From: JADJSS01 sp964490845
GTDB lineage: Bacteria > Bacteroidota > Bacteroidia > Chitinophagales > JADIYW01
Length of the DNA: 64,000 nucleotides
NCBI GenBank assembly: GCA_964490845.1
Contig: CAZBED010000002.1
Location: forward strand, 186,001 to 250,000
Reading direction: 5' to 3'
This document shows positions 45,501-54,473 of this stretch, piece by piece. Numbering within the stretch: position 1 is the stretch's first letter; every line of letters starts with the position of its first letter. The notes under the pieces were generated by a model that saw only the letters and a program-made list of their open reading frames with translations, was not told where the DNA came from and searched no databases. Position numbers and translations under genes: made by a program.

Positions 45501-46479
45501 CAATCGTATTGCCTATAAAATAGAGTACGACTCGATTGGAATACCTGATACCATAATGGCAGGTTTTACGACAACCAACTTTTTTTCAGGCATTAATACC
45601 TCTGACAACAATTTCCTTATAGTAGATGATATCTCACTCGAACCGGGGAATATTACTTTTCAGAACAGCAATTTTGAATCGTGGTTGACAACCACTATTG
45701 AAAGCCCTGAATCCTGGTTTAATTTTAAGTACATCGGGATAGACACTATTCATCCGGATACCAACCACATGGTCTCGAAAGTTTATTTTAATGCGCCCGA
45801 TGATTATGCCGTACAAATCCGGAATATATTCTGGTCTCAAGGGAATATGGTCGGTGCGGGTGAATTGGCATTACACAACGGAATATTGGATAATAAAAAA
45901 GGAGGATTCCCAATCAGAGGGAAACATCTGACATTGAATGGTTACTATAAATATTTCCCGGCTAAGGATGACTCCATGCTGATTGACATACACGTTTTGA
46001 AAGGATCCGTTGCTGTAGGGAGTGGCTCGATGACACAAAAAGATACAGTCAGTGTTTTTACACCGTTTAGCATTCCTATCCTGTATGACAGCTCCGACAT
46101 TATACCTGATTCTGCAGATATTATTATCCGCAGCGGTAGTAGAAATGCATTATTTGGTTCCACTTTGATTGTCGACAAACTAAGTTTTGATGGGTTCATC
46201 TCAGGAATTAAGAATAACCCCGATGTACTGGAACTGGATGGCATGAAAGTATACCCTAATCCGGCCAGAAATGTATTAATCATAGAAACGCAGTTGGGCA
46301 ACTCAAACGATTGTTCATTAGCGCTTCTGGCAATTAACGGTCAGACTATACGGGAAACGAAGATACATGCAGGACAACGAACCGAACAATTAGAGGTTGG
46401 TGATATTTCGCCGGGTATTTATTTGCTGGTATTGAGAAACGGAGAGAGATTGTACAATAAGAAAATTGTGATACAATAG
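42595..46479 (+). CDS. Second giant T9SS cargo, paralogue with one extra Fn3-like module
   Basis: A 1294-residue paralogue of the upstream protein with the same architecture, but five Fn3-like modules instead of four (starting near 43652, 43966, 44254, 44542 and 44842). I start it at the ATG at 42595; the signal peptide ends at TANA. The block IPNWDFQYWKTDTVNIP is nearly identical in both. The C-terminus carries a T9SS sorting domain (VYPNPARNVLIIE). The 25-base gap suggests one operon with the upstream gene. Confidence 0.88.
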   Translation: MKSSTGPKQQKFHQSFPRESTSYYLIVSVLLFFLIATGTANAEQWYHTHVPRGREVNALKFLSNDKILYAGGNEFNDSLQEIWVSPDRGLEWENVNNILTPPWLKSMAFKDTLTGIATGYTGTIIKTTNGAASWVKIPTPINRQFNKVIYTNPNTLYIAGGSVPRSDTLQTILKSIDGGNTWSVVLDRNGYWLHGIAFADSTHGTAVGEGGTILRTTDGGMHWNSVASPVNRFWKAVTFINDTIGYLVGGRSESGDSLSTILRTNNGGISWSVLRDDAIGILNDITFSPNKTGYIVGDKSVLLKSTDQGLNWTRVMLPDMQSFQSFYCVSFRNDQLGMLGGKYGDLYVYTQSTPAIVYALGARYADSSDLTLTAAIHTHGENARYNFMLSLDSTFINAGYLSFYPSMINSNSLIMVRDNFTNIQLIRDTTYYYCVEVHTLSGKIYSDTLSFSTRTPEFTFQTLPASGITTSDAILNGKIDRYPSDATLSFEYGTSPQLGNEITANPASINDTLLHLVSGAINNLAPNTLYYYRLKGVHNNKPFYGNIELFLSGNPLRTDEATNITDTSATLNGFINKLTVNATIKFEYGTTLAFGNETNATPAIVSDTLPHIVSAALSHLTKGKVYYFRLKAEHGTEVFYGETKLFFSGIPYKLFNTLPATKINDSTDVLNGIVDKFYQLPVTVSFQYDTTLALSNELPAAPNFINDTLLHTVSSSLLQILPDKRYYFRLKGTTPVSTYIGETLTFYSGIVLKAFNILDATAISNNSAVLHGDIQLYSGQVSLSFEYGTTPSFGNSVTPDPSIISDTNYHSFQVSLDGLLTDQLYYYRIKATTPTGSIYSDIRQFYTGSSEIPNWDFQYWKTDTVNIPKYWNFVDGVFERVPGHSGNYALKMTRKTFVVNAVVGDGLFGGAAINVTSRPDSVVFYLNYSVNPGDTALFLLVLLKEGRPLTKVTEPLPFTAITGNSNGSFNRIAYKIEYDSIGIPDTIMAGFTTTNFFSGINTSDNNFLIVDDISLEPGNITFQNSNFESWLTTTIESPESWFNFKYIGIDTIHPDTNHMVSKVYFNAPDDYAVQIRNIFWSQGNMVGAGELALHNGILDNKKGGFPIRGKHLTLNGYYKYFPAKDDSMLIDIHVLKGSVAVGSGSMTQKDTVSVFTPFSIPILYDSSDIIPDSADIIIRSGSRNALFGSTLIVDKLSFDGFISGIKNNPDVLELDGMKVYPNPARNVLIIETQLGNSNDCSLALLAINGQTIRETKIHAGQRTEQLEVGDISPGIYLLVLRNGERLYNKKIVIQ

Positions 46480-46501
46480 TGCAGGAATCGTGTACCATCT
46501 A

Positions 46502-49462
46502 CTATTTCTTAATTGCGTCATAGATCACCTGCTGAATCTTAGGACGAATACCTTGTTTTGCCAGCGTATTGACTTCCGCACTCGGATAAACCCGGTTACA
46601 AAGAAATATAAAAATCAGATTGTACTTCGGATCTGCCCATGCGATAGTACCTGTAAAACCGGTATGTCCAAATGATTCCGGTGACGCGGCATCACAGGTT
46701 GGTCCGTCTTGGCCAGACGGTGTAGGTTTGTCGAATCCTATTGCCCGACGGTTATTCGGAAACTGCTTAGCCGTAAAATTTTTCACCGTTGCAGGCTGGT
46801 AATACCTGTACCCACCGTAAGAACCTCCGTTCAGCAACAATTGAAAATATTTAGCCAGATCATTCGCATTGGTAAAGATGCCCGCATGTCCGGCAACGCC
46901 ACCGAGTAACGCAGCTCCCTGATCATGCACGGTTCCGAGCAACAGCGATTTGCGGAAATTCTTTTCAATTTCTGTCGGCATAATTTTGTTCAGATCATAG
47001 CCATTCCATTTCGGATTGTACTGGGTATAATTCATTCCTAAAGGGGCATACAAATATTTCTTCGTCAGGTTCTGCAACGAATCTTTATACGACTTTTCTA
47101 TAATCTGTTTTAACAGATAATATCCTATGTCGCTGTATTTATATTCTTTTCCGGATAATGTGCAGTTATAAATCATGTTCCAAATGGAATCCTGAAACGA
47201 TTTCTTCAGAAACAGGCTATCTGTAATTCTGACAGAAAACACGGAGTCCTGTACATTGGAATACCATAAACTATCCGGATTTCCTGCCGGGTCCAATGAA
47301 CTCTTGTAAAACGGAATCCATGCTGGCAAGCCTGCCTGGTGGCACAGCATCTCTTTGATGACAATATCTTTCTTGTTACATCCTTCGGGATAACTGTAGT
47401 AATCACCTAATTTGTGATTGATGTCGAGCTTACCCTGTTCCTGCATTTTCATAACCATTGGCAAGGTTGCCGATACCTTTGTCACCGATGCGATATCAAA
47501 CAAATCAGTTGTTTGGGTAGCCAATATATTTTCGTAGGTATGAAATCCGTATGCCTTCTCATAGATTACGTTGCCATCCTTTGCCACCAGCAACTGCGCA
47601 CCCGGAAATATTTTATTGTCTATCGCGTTATAAATGATGCCATCCACTTTCTGCAAAATTTTTGCATCCATATTTACTTCAAGTGGTCGTCCGTATTTCA
47701 GGCGCATATTCGAACTGGTGCATTCCCCGTCACCATATTGAAACTTACCCACCGTAACCGGCAAGATTCCTTCCGCACCACGTGCTCCGAAAATGATTTG
47801 TGCCGTTATAGACTCCGCTTCTTCTTCTTCGTTATATCCGATAATAACGGTATTGAAATCCTGAAAATATTTAAGACTGTACGGCGAACCGAACAACGTC
47901 AGTATGGTTTGGTTTTGCTTATTGAGTTGTTTTAAAAAAGCGAGCGAATTATCTGTTAATCCAAAATTCTTGGAAGCGAAACGGCTCATATCCTGTACGT
48001 CCGCGATGACCAGATGATAGTCTTTCAGCTTAGCCAGTACATCGTTGAATGTTGTGGCTTTTTCATTTTTAGGAATATAAAAATGGTCTATCTGCGTGTA
48101 CTTGTCCAAAATAGAGGAGAAAACGGTTTCTTTACTGCTGCCGATTCCTACATGCGCTATGCGTTTTTGCAGATTCAATATAGGAAGTATGTACTCGCTG
48201 TCCCTGGCTACAGTTATCGCATTTTCCATCAACTTATACTTCAAAAATTTTGCCGGCTCACTGTTGATATCCTCGTTAATGCCATCAAGTTTTATAGGCT
48301 CATACCGGCTCAATCCCAGCCAGAGTTTTGCAGCCAGAATTTTGCGTACCCGCCGGTTTATTAATTCTTCCGGAATGATGGAGTCCTGTAACACTGCACA
48401 ACGAACCCCTTCGATGGCTTTGTCAACATCATCCGGAAACAACATCACATCATTACCCGCCAGAATAGCCATCACCTCCGCAGTACCGGACGGGTAATAT
48501 TTGGTAATGCCTTTCATATTCATGGCGTCAGTAAAAATTAACCCTTTATAACCCATCGAATCGATCAGCTTCTGCCGGACAATCTGAGGGGATAAAGTAG
48601 CCGGAAAATTGGGTGCACCATCCAGTGCGAGTACATTGAGATGCGATACCATGATACTACCCACCCCATAACGGATAAATTGGGTGAACGGATATAATTC
48701 AACCGCCTCCAGCCTTTCCAAGGGATGTTTAACCACAGGTAAATCTTTATGTGAGTCCACGTCGGTATCTCCATGCCCGGGAAAATGTTTTCCGCTGGCC
48801 AGGATGTTGTTATCCTGCAGTCCCATCATATAGGCCAGCCCCCTGCGCACCACTCCGAATTTATTGTCTCCGAATGCTCGGTCATTGATTACCGGATTAT
48901 TGGGATTGCTGTTCACATCAATATCCGGGGCGAAATTGATATGAATGCCGATGCGCTTCATCTGCCTCGCAATTTCTTTACCCATTTCATAAATCATCTC
49001 CGTATTATCAATAGCGCCTAACGTAAGCTGGCGCGGATACGAAATGGTATTATCCAGTCGCATGCCCAATCCCCACTCCCCGTCAAATCCTATCCAAAGC
49101 GGTGTTTTGCTTTCTGCCTGATAACGGTTGGTGAGTTCCGCCTGCTTTTGCGGTGTTCCCTGAAAAAATATCAATCCGCCCACCTTGTATTCTTTTACAT
49201 ATTTATCTACGGCCTGATAGCTGGCCTCATCTTTGTTGGAATAGGCCGCCACCATAAACAGCTGGCCAATTTTCTCATCCAGTGTCATGTTTTTCAGCAC
49301 GGAATCCACCCAAACATTCGATGTGTCTTTTAAATAAGGAACTTCTGCAGCTTTTGAGTAAGAAGTAAAACCTAAGCAGTAAACAGTAAGCAATAATACA
49401 ACTGCAGCATTAAAGAATTTTATCCTCTTTTGCGCAACTATCTTCAAGTCAGCCTTTTTCAT
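46502..49462 (-). CDS. GH3 and beta-lactamase-type fusion protein
   Basis: A 986-residue exported protein. A signal peptide (about residues 17-38) is followed by a family 3 glycoside hydrolase domain of the NagZ type: DGEWGLGMR, KHFPGHGDTDVDSH (about 223-240) with the general acid-base loop, and nucleophile region TDAMNMKG (about 314). The C-terminal half (from about 600) is a beta-lactamase / D-Ala carboxypeptidase-like serine hydrolase with SxxK as SVTK (about 657) and YSD. Likely cleaves N-acetylglucosamine links of muropeptides and acts on stem peptides; such fusions recur in the phylum. Convergent with the T9SS pair. Confidence 0.9.
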   Translation of the reverse strand: MKKADLKIVAQKRIKFFNAAVVLLLTVYCLGFTSYSKAAEVPYLKDTSNVWVDSVLKNMTLDEKIGQLFMVAAYSNKDEASYQAVDKYVKEYKVGGLIFFQGTPQKQAELTNRYQAESKTPLWIGFDGEWGLGMRLDNTISYPRQLTLGAIDNTEMIYEMGKEIARQMKRIGIHINFAPDIDVNSNPNNPVINDRAFGDNKFGVVRRGLAYMMGLQDNNILASGKHFPGHGDTDVDSHKDLPVVKHPLERLEAVELYPFTQFIRYGVGSIMVSHLNVLALDGAPNFPATLSPQIVRQKLIDSMGYKGLIFTDAMNMKGITKYYPSGTAEVMAILAGNDVMLFPDDVDKAIEGVRCAVLQDSIIPEELINRRVRKILAAKLWLGLSRYEPIKLDGINEDINSEPAKFLKYKLMENAITVARDSEYILPILNLQKRIAHVGIGSSKETVFSSILDKYTQIDHFYIPKNEKATTFNDVLAKLKDYHLVIADVQDMSRFASKNFGLTDNSLAFLKQLNKQNQTILTLFGSPYSLKYFQDFNTVIIGYNEEEEAESITAQIIFGARGAEGILPVTVGKFQYGDGECTSSNMRLKYGRPLEVNMDAKILQKVDGIIYNAIDNKIFPGAQLLVAKDGNVIYEKAYGFHTYENILATQTTDLFDIASVTKVSATLPMVMKMQEQGKLDINHKLGDYYSYPEGCNKKDIVIKEMLCHQAGLPAWIPFYKSSLDPAGNPDSLWYSNVQDSVFSVRITDSLFLKKSFQDSIWNMIYNCTLSGKEYKYSDIGYYLLKQIIEKSYKDSLQNLTKKYLYAPLGMNYTQYNPKWNGYDLNKIMPTEIEKNFRKSLLLGTVHDQGAALLGGVAGHAGIFTNANDLAKYFQLLLNGGSYGGYRYYQPATVKNFTAKQFPNNRRAIGFDKPTPSGQDGPTCDAASPESFGHTGFTGTIAWADPKYNLIFIFLCNRVYPSAEVNTLAKQGIRPKIQQVIYDAIKK

Positions 49463-49713
49463 TCTTTTTTTATCCTATAATAATTACACAACTACCTCAA
49501 AAATCAGTCCCAAACCGGTTCAAACATAAGAAAATAGTTGGTTTTCAGGGGTTATAAACTTTAAACGGACGTGGAAAGTATATTTTAACCACATAAACCT
49601 TGTTTCTTCCATAAATCACATTAATGATAGCCCAGACATTATTTATTTAGCTTCAAAATAACAGCATTTAACACGTGGTAACGCATACAATTTTGTAATA
49701 TTGTGTACACGTT

Positions 49714-51603
49714 ATGTCTGATATTATACGATTATTGCCTGATGCCATTGCCAACCAGATTGCCGCCGGTGAAGTGATTCAGCGACCGGCTTCCGTGGTG
49801 AAAGAATTGCTGGAAAACAGCGTGGATTCAGGCGCTAAAAATATTCAGTTAATCGTAAAAGATGCCGGTCGCGCACTCATACAAGTTGTGGACGACGGCT
49901 GCGGCATGAGCGAAACTGATGCCCGGATGTGCTTCGAACGTCATGCTACTTCAAAAATCAAGCAGATTGAAGATTTATTCGCCCTCCACACCTTCGGGTT
50001 CAGAGGGGAGGCGATGGCATCTATTGCCGCGGTAGCGCAGGTAGAACTCAAAACCAGGCTGCAGGATAAGGAACTTGGAACCATCATTATCACCGAAGGC
50101 TCAAAAGTAATATTACAGGAACCGTGTTCGCATAATGCTGGCTCGTCTGTTTCCGTCAAAAATTTATTTTATAATGTTCCGGCTCGCCGGAATTTCCTGA
50201 AATCAAATCCGATAGAAACCAAACACATACTGGATGAATTTATCCATGTGGCACTGGCTAATCCCGATATCTTTTTTTCTTTACATCACAATGGCATAGA
50301 AATTTATCACCTCAATCCCGGTAATCTTCGCCAGCGAATTGTGAGCATCTTCGGTAAAAATTATAATGAGAAACTGGTGCCTATCGAAGAGCTGACAGAT
50401 TACGTAAGTGTGAGAGGCTTTATCGGAAAGCCGGAGCTCAGCAAGAAAACAAGGGGTGAGCAGTTCTTCTTTGTGAACAACCGTTTTATCAAGAATAATT
50501 TTTTAAACCACGCCATCGCAAAAGCATACGACGGACTGATAACGGATAGAAACTTCCCTTTCTATTGCCTTTTCATCGATATCGAGCCGGGCGCTATAGA
50601 CATTAATGTACATCCCACCAAGCAGGAAATAAAATTTGAAGATGAAAAATCCATCTGGTTGCTGCTCAATGCCGCCGCAAAACACGGGCTTTCGCAATAC
50701 AGTGTGATGCCCACCATAGATTTTGAACACGAATCCAACTTCAATCTGCTGGTTGACGAACGGGTATATAACGAACAGCCGTTTAAAGTGGTACAGTCCA
50801 AATTAAATTCTGACACGAATACAAGAGGTTCTTATCATTCCCCATTTGATAAAGATATTCCTGCCACTCATCATAAAGATTTTTCAAAAGAAAGAACAGG
50901 CGGATTCGATGACTGGAAGAAACTGTATGAAATTGATGAGGAAACGGAGGAAAGAACGGTAACAATACGCAGCAAGATGGACCAGCTGCAGGCACTGGAG
51001 AGCGAAAATGAAATCTCCAACAATCCATTTAAGAATGAACGTTTCGAACCCATACAATTACATGAGCGTTATATCTTAACTCAAATCCGCAGCGGGTTTA
51101 TTCTGATTGATCAGCACAAGGCGCATCAGCGTGTATTGTACGAACAATATTTGCGCAACTTAGCCAACCAACCGGCAGCCTCACAGCAGACACTATTTCC
51201 CAAAACGGTGGAACTAAACAACAGCGATGCCGCGTTACTACAGGAAATACTGCCTGAACTGCGAGTCTTGGGATTTGATATTGAATTTTTCGGAGGTGCT
51301 ACATTTGTCCTGCACGGCATGCCGGGGGACTTGAAAGATGAAAATGAAATCCAGTTAATAGAAAAACTGCTGGAAGATTACAAAACCAGTACGAAGACTG
51401 ACAATTTTGATAAACGGAAAAACATAGCAAAGACTTTAGCCTATCAGACTGCCGTTAAGTCGGGGCAGTTGCTGGACAAGGCTTCTATGCAGCAACTGAT
51501 AGATGAATTATTTGCCTGTGAGCAACCCACCATTAATCCGGTAGGATTGGCTACTTTCACACAATACTCTTTTGATGAAATTGAACGAAAATTTAATTCC
51601 TAA
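49714..51603 (+). CDS. mutL: DNA mismatch repair protein MutL
   Basis: A 629-residue GHKL ATPase that links MutS to downstream mismatch repair. ATP-binding motifs are ELLENSVDSGAKN, DDGCGM and GFRGEAMASI in the first 110 residues. The C-terminal domain has DQHKAHQRVLYE (about 469) in place of DQHA(x)2E(x)4E: the first glutamate is Gln, so the latent endonuclease may be lost. Rhomboid genes follow downstream. Confidence 0.95.
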   Translation: MSDIIRLLPDAIANQIAAGEVIQRPASVVKELLENSVDSGAKNIQLIVKDAGRALIQVVDDGCGMSETDARMCFERHATSKIKQIEDLFALHTFGFRGEAMASIAAVAQVELKTRLQDKELGTIIITEGSKVILQEPCSHNAGSSVSVKNLFYNVPARRNFLKSNPIETKHILDEFIHVALANPDIFFSLHHNGIEIYHLNPGNLRQRIVSIFGKNYNEKLVPIEELTDYVSVRGFIGKPELSKKTRGEQFFFVNNRFIKNNFLNHAIAKAYDGLITDRNFPFYCLFIDIEPGAIDINVHPTKQEIKFEDEKSIWLLLNAAAKHGLSQYSVMPTIDFEHESNFNLLVDERVYNEQPFKVVQSKLNSDTNTRGSYHSPFDKDIPATHHKDFSKERTGGFDDWKKLYEIDEETEERTVTIRSKMDQLQALESENEISNNPFKNERFEPIQLHERYILTQIRSGFILIDQHKAHQRVLYEQYLRNLANQPAASQQTLFPKTVELNNSDAALLQEILPELRVLGFDIEFFGGATFVLHGMPGDLKDENEIQLIEKLLEDYKTSTKTDNFDKRKNIAKTLAYQTAVKSGQLLDKASMQQLIDELFACEQPTINPVGLATFTQYSFDEIERKFNS

Positions 51604-51637
51604 CCCCTAACGGGAACTATAGTATACAACAACGAAG

Positions 51638-52351
51638 ATGAATCAATTCAGACGATTTGGCGGAATAATGGACATGAGTCCTGTAGTAAAGAACCTGATA
51701 CTCTTGAATGTACTGGTATTTGTTGCCTGTTTGTTGTACCCCGGCCTGACGGAGTTGTTCGCGATGCACTACCCGTCCAACCCGGATTTTAAACCATGGC
51801 AATTAGTGACTCACATGTTTACACACGGCGGACTGCTGCACATTTTCTTCAATATGTATGCCTTGTTTAATTTTGGTGCCATCTTGGAAAACGACCGTGT
51901 GCTGGGTAGCAAACGATTTGCCTTCCTTTATTTATTCTCCGGATTCGGCGCCATCTTTTTTCATTTAGCCATCAATGCCATTATGGCCTACAACTATACC
52001 GGTACTATACTGTTTAACAACGAAAGTATCGCCAACTTAACCTTAAGCGCTGAGGCCATCAAGAATCTGTCTGCTATTTACTACTCCGGTGTGGTGGGCG
52101 CCTCCGGCGCCATTTATGGTTTGCTGGCGGCATTCGGTTATTTATTTCCCAATACGCCGCTGATGTTTCTGTTTATCCCTGTGCCTATTAAAGCGAAATA
52201 TATGATCCCATTGGTCATTATTGCATACGATATCGCCTTTGCACAATACGGACTGGATAATGTGGCGCATTATGCGCATATCGGTGGCGCAATCTTTGGA
52301 TTTTTATTAATTTTATTTTGGAATAAAACCAGCAAAGAAACATTTTACTAA
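51638..52351 (+). CDS. Rhomboid intramembrane serine protease
   Basis: A 237-residue polytopic protease. The nucleophile motif GASGAIYG (about residue 153) and the histidine in AHYAHIGGAIFG (about 208) form the Ser-His dyad. Six or so membrane helices. First of two adjacent rhomboids, 34 bases after mutL. Substrates unknown. Confidence 0.92.
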   Translation: MNQFRRFGGIMDMSPVVKNLILLNVLVFVACLLYPGLTELFAMHYPSNPDFKPWQLVTHMFTHGGLLHIFFNMYALFNFGAILENDRVLGSKRFAFLYLFSGFGAIFFHLAINAIMAYNYTGTILFNNESIANLTLSAEAIKNLSAIYYSGVVGASGAIYGLLAAFGYLFPNTPLMFLFIPVPIKAKYMIPLVIIAYDIAFAQYGLDNVAHYAHIGGAIFGFLLILFWNKTSKETFY

Positions 52352-52381
52352 TTATTTTAATAAGGAGTTAACCAACAGCGT

Positions 52382-53308
52382 ATGTACGGAAATTCCATCT
52401 GGGATGATATAAAATGGCAGTTCAGGTATGGCACGGATTTAATCAAACTAATCCTGGTTAACATCGCTGTATTTATAGTCATCAACTTTATTCATCTTAT
52501 ATTGTTTTTTGCACAGAAACAAGGGGCCTTTGAATTAACGCACTGGTTGTCGCTTTATGCATCCATTCCCAGACTGGCACATCAGCCATGGGGTATCCTC
52601 ACCTATATGTTTGTACATGAAAGTTTCTGGCATATCTTATGGAATATGCTGGGCTTGTATTGGTTTGGCCAGATATTGCAGGACATGGTAGGCAAACCAA
52701 AACTATTGCCCTTGTATCTCTTCGGAGGGATTTTTGGCGGCTTACTGTATATCCTGTTTTATAACATCTTTCCCGTGTTTAACAATGTATTGGGAAGCGC
52801 CTCCTGTATCGGCGCTTCCGCAGCGGTAATGGCCATCGTACTTGCCGCGGCGACCATTGCACCCAATATGGAGCTAATGCTTTTTCTCTTTGGGTCCGTC
52901 AAGATTAAGTGGATTGCCTTAGTGTATGTGGTGCTGGATATTATCAATATACAGTATGAAAACGCCGGCGGGCATATCGCTCATCTGGGCGGCGCGCTGT
53001 TTGGATTTATCTTTATTAAACAATTACAGAACGGGAATGATTTATCCAGACCATTCTATGCCGTTACAGATTTTTTCTCCGGTTTATTCAGGAAAAAACC
53101 CGCATTAAAGGTGGCGCATAAAAAGGAATATGTCTTCACATCGGATCAACAACAGAAAGTACACCAGCAAAGAAATACAACGCAACAGGATACCATCAGC
53201 AAGCAGGAACGCTTAGATGCCATTCTGGATAAAATCAATCGTTCCAGCTACGACAGCCTGACCAAAGAAGAAAAAGATTTTTTATTTAAAATCAGTCAGG
53301 AAGACTAA
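52382..53308 (+). CDS. Rhomboid intramembrane serine protease, with C-terminal tail
   Basis: A 308-residue rhomboid with the catalytic serine in IGASAAV (about residue 145; the usual Gly after Ser is Ala) and the histidine in HIAHLGGA (about 200). A cytoplasmic tail (about residues 225-308) is charged and ends with a conserved LDAILDKINRSSYDSL segment typical of this bacteroidete subgroup. It follows the first rhomboid by 30 bases, suggesting an operon. Confidence 0.9.
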   Translation: MYGNSIWDDIKWQFRYGTDLIKLILVNIAVFIVINFIHLILFFAQKQGAFELTHWLSLYASIPRLAHQPWGILTYMFVHESFWHILWNMLGLYWFGQILQDMVGKPKLLPLYLFGGIFGGLLYILFYNIFPVFNNVLGSASCIGASAAVMAIVLAAATIAPNMELMLFLFGSVKIKWIALVYVVLDIINIQYENAGGHIAHLGGALFGFIFIKQLQNGNDLSRPFYAVTDFFSGLFRKKPALKVAHKKEYVFTSDQQQKVHQQRNTTQQDTISKQERLDAILDKINRSSYDSLTKEEKDFLFKISQED

Positions 53309-53357
53309 ACACAGTCTCTCCGTTTTTTTTGAGTATCTTTCGATTTCAAAACAACCG

Positions 53358-54473
53358 ATGAAGTTTTTAAAATGGCTATTATCCTTTACGTCACGAACCG
53401 CCAATGTGGTATTTGTCGTATTGCTGCTTATCAGCCTGTCTTCATCCTATATCAGTCCTGAGAAAATATGGTTTTTCCCATTCGCAGGTATGCTGCTGCC
53501 CTTCTTACTGTTTATCAATTTCATCTTTATCATCATCTGGATATTAAGAAAACGCTACTTCGCCATAATTTCCTGTCTGGCATTAGCGGCCTGCCTGCCT
53601 CAAATACTCCGGTTGGGCGCTACCAATATCGGGACAACGGCGAAACATCCTTCCGGGCATGTCCTTAAAGTGATGTCATACAACGTGCGCGATTTCGATT
53701 TATACAACTGGAGTGAAAATATCCATTCCAAAGAGAAAATATTTGAAACCATCCGGGAAAAAAATCCCGATGTCATCTGTTTTCAGGAATTCTACAATGA
53801 TACGACCGAAGAGTTTAATACTATCCGGCATCTGACTGCATTAGGATATACTCACAATTATTTCACCAGAGAACTGGTGCTGCGCAACACGGATGAATGG
53901 GGTATTGCCCTGTTTTCAAAATTTCCTATTAAAGAACACGGAGAAATCATCAAACAATCTTTTAAAACCGGTTATGGGAAAAAACCATTCAGAGGGCAAT
54001 TTGCCGATATAGAAGTCGGCGATACGGTTATCCGGTTTGTGAATGTCCATCTGCAGTCTATTTACTTTGGCAGCCAGGATTATGAGACGATTGAAGAATT
54101 CCGTTCCACACAGAATGTCGATGAACATGGTGCAAAAAGCATTGTTGTTAAACTCAAGCGGGCGTTTGAAAGAAGAGCGCAGCAGGCAGATGAATTGAAA
54201 GTATTTTTAAATGCTCAAACGAAGCCCGTTATCCTTTGCGGTGACTTCAACGACCTGCCCAATTCTTATGTTGCCAATACCATTTCAAAAAATCTGAAAG
54301 ACGCTTTTCTGGATTACGGTTTTGGCATCGGGCGAACGTACAACGGAAAAATACCATTTCTGAGAATCGATTATATCCTTACCTCTCCGGGCATCGATGT
54401 GCATACATTTGAAAAAATCAATAATAAAATCTCGGATCACTTTCCGGTGTATGCTGAACTGTCTATAGATTAA
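53358..54473 (+). CDS. Endonuclease/exonuclease/phosphatase family protein
   Basis: A 371-residue protein with three N-terminal membrane helices (about residues 10-95) and an EEP domain. Motifs in order: MSYNVRDFD, VICFQEF (Glu metal ligand), CGDFNDLPNS, and ISDHFPV with the catalytic Asp-His pair. The active site appears complete. The substrate, nucleic acid, lipid or sugar phosphate, is unknown. 3' end overlaps the convergent GT2 gene by 11 bases. Confidence 0.9.
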   Translation: MKFLKWLLSFTSRTANVVFVVLLLISLSSSYISPEKIWFFPFAGMLLPFLLFINFIFIIIWILRKRYFAIISCLALAACLPQILRLGATNIGTTAKHPSGHVLKVMSYNVRDFDLYNWSENIHSKEKIFETIREKNPDVICFQEFYNDTTEEFNTIRHLTALGYTHNYFTRELVLRNTDEWGIALFSKFPIKEHGEIIKQSFKTGYGKKPFRGQFADIEVGDTVIRFVNVHLQSIYFGSQDYETIEEFRSTQNVDEHGAKSIVVKLKRAFERRAQQADELKVFLNAQTKPVILCGDFNDLPNSYVANTISKNLKDAFLDYGFGIGRTYNGKIPFLRIDYILTSPGIDVHTFEKINNKISDHFPVYAELSID

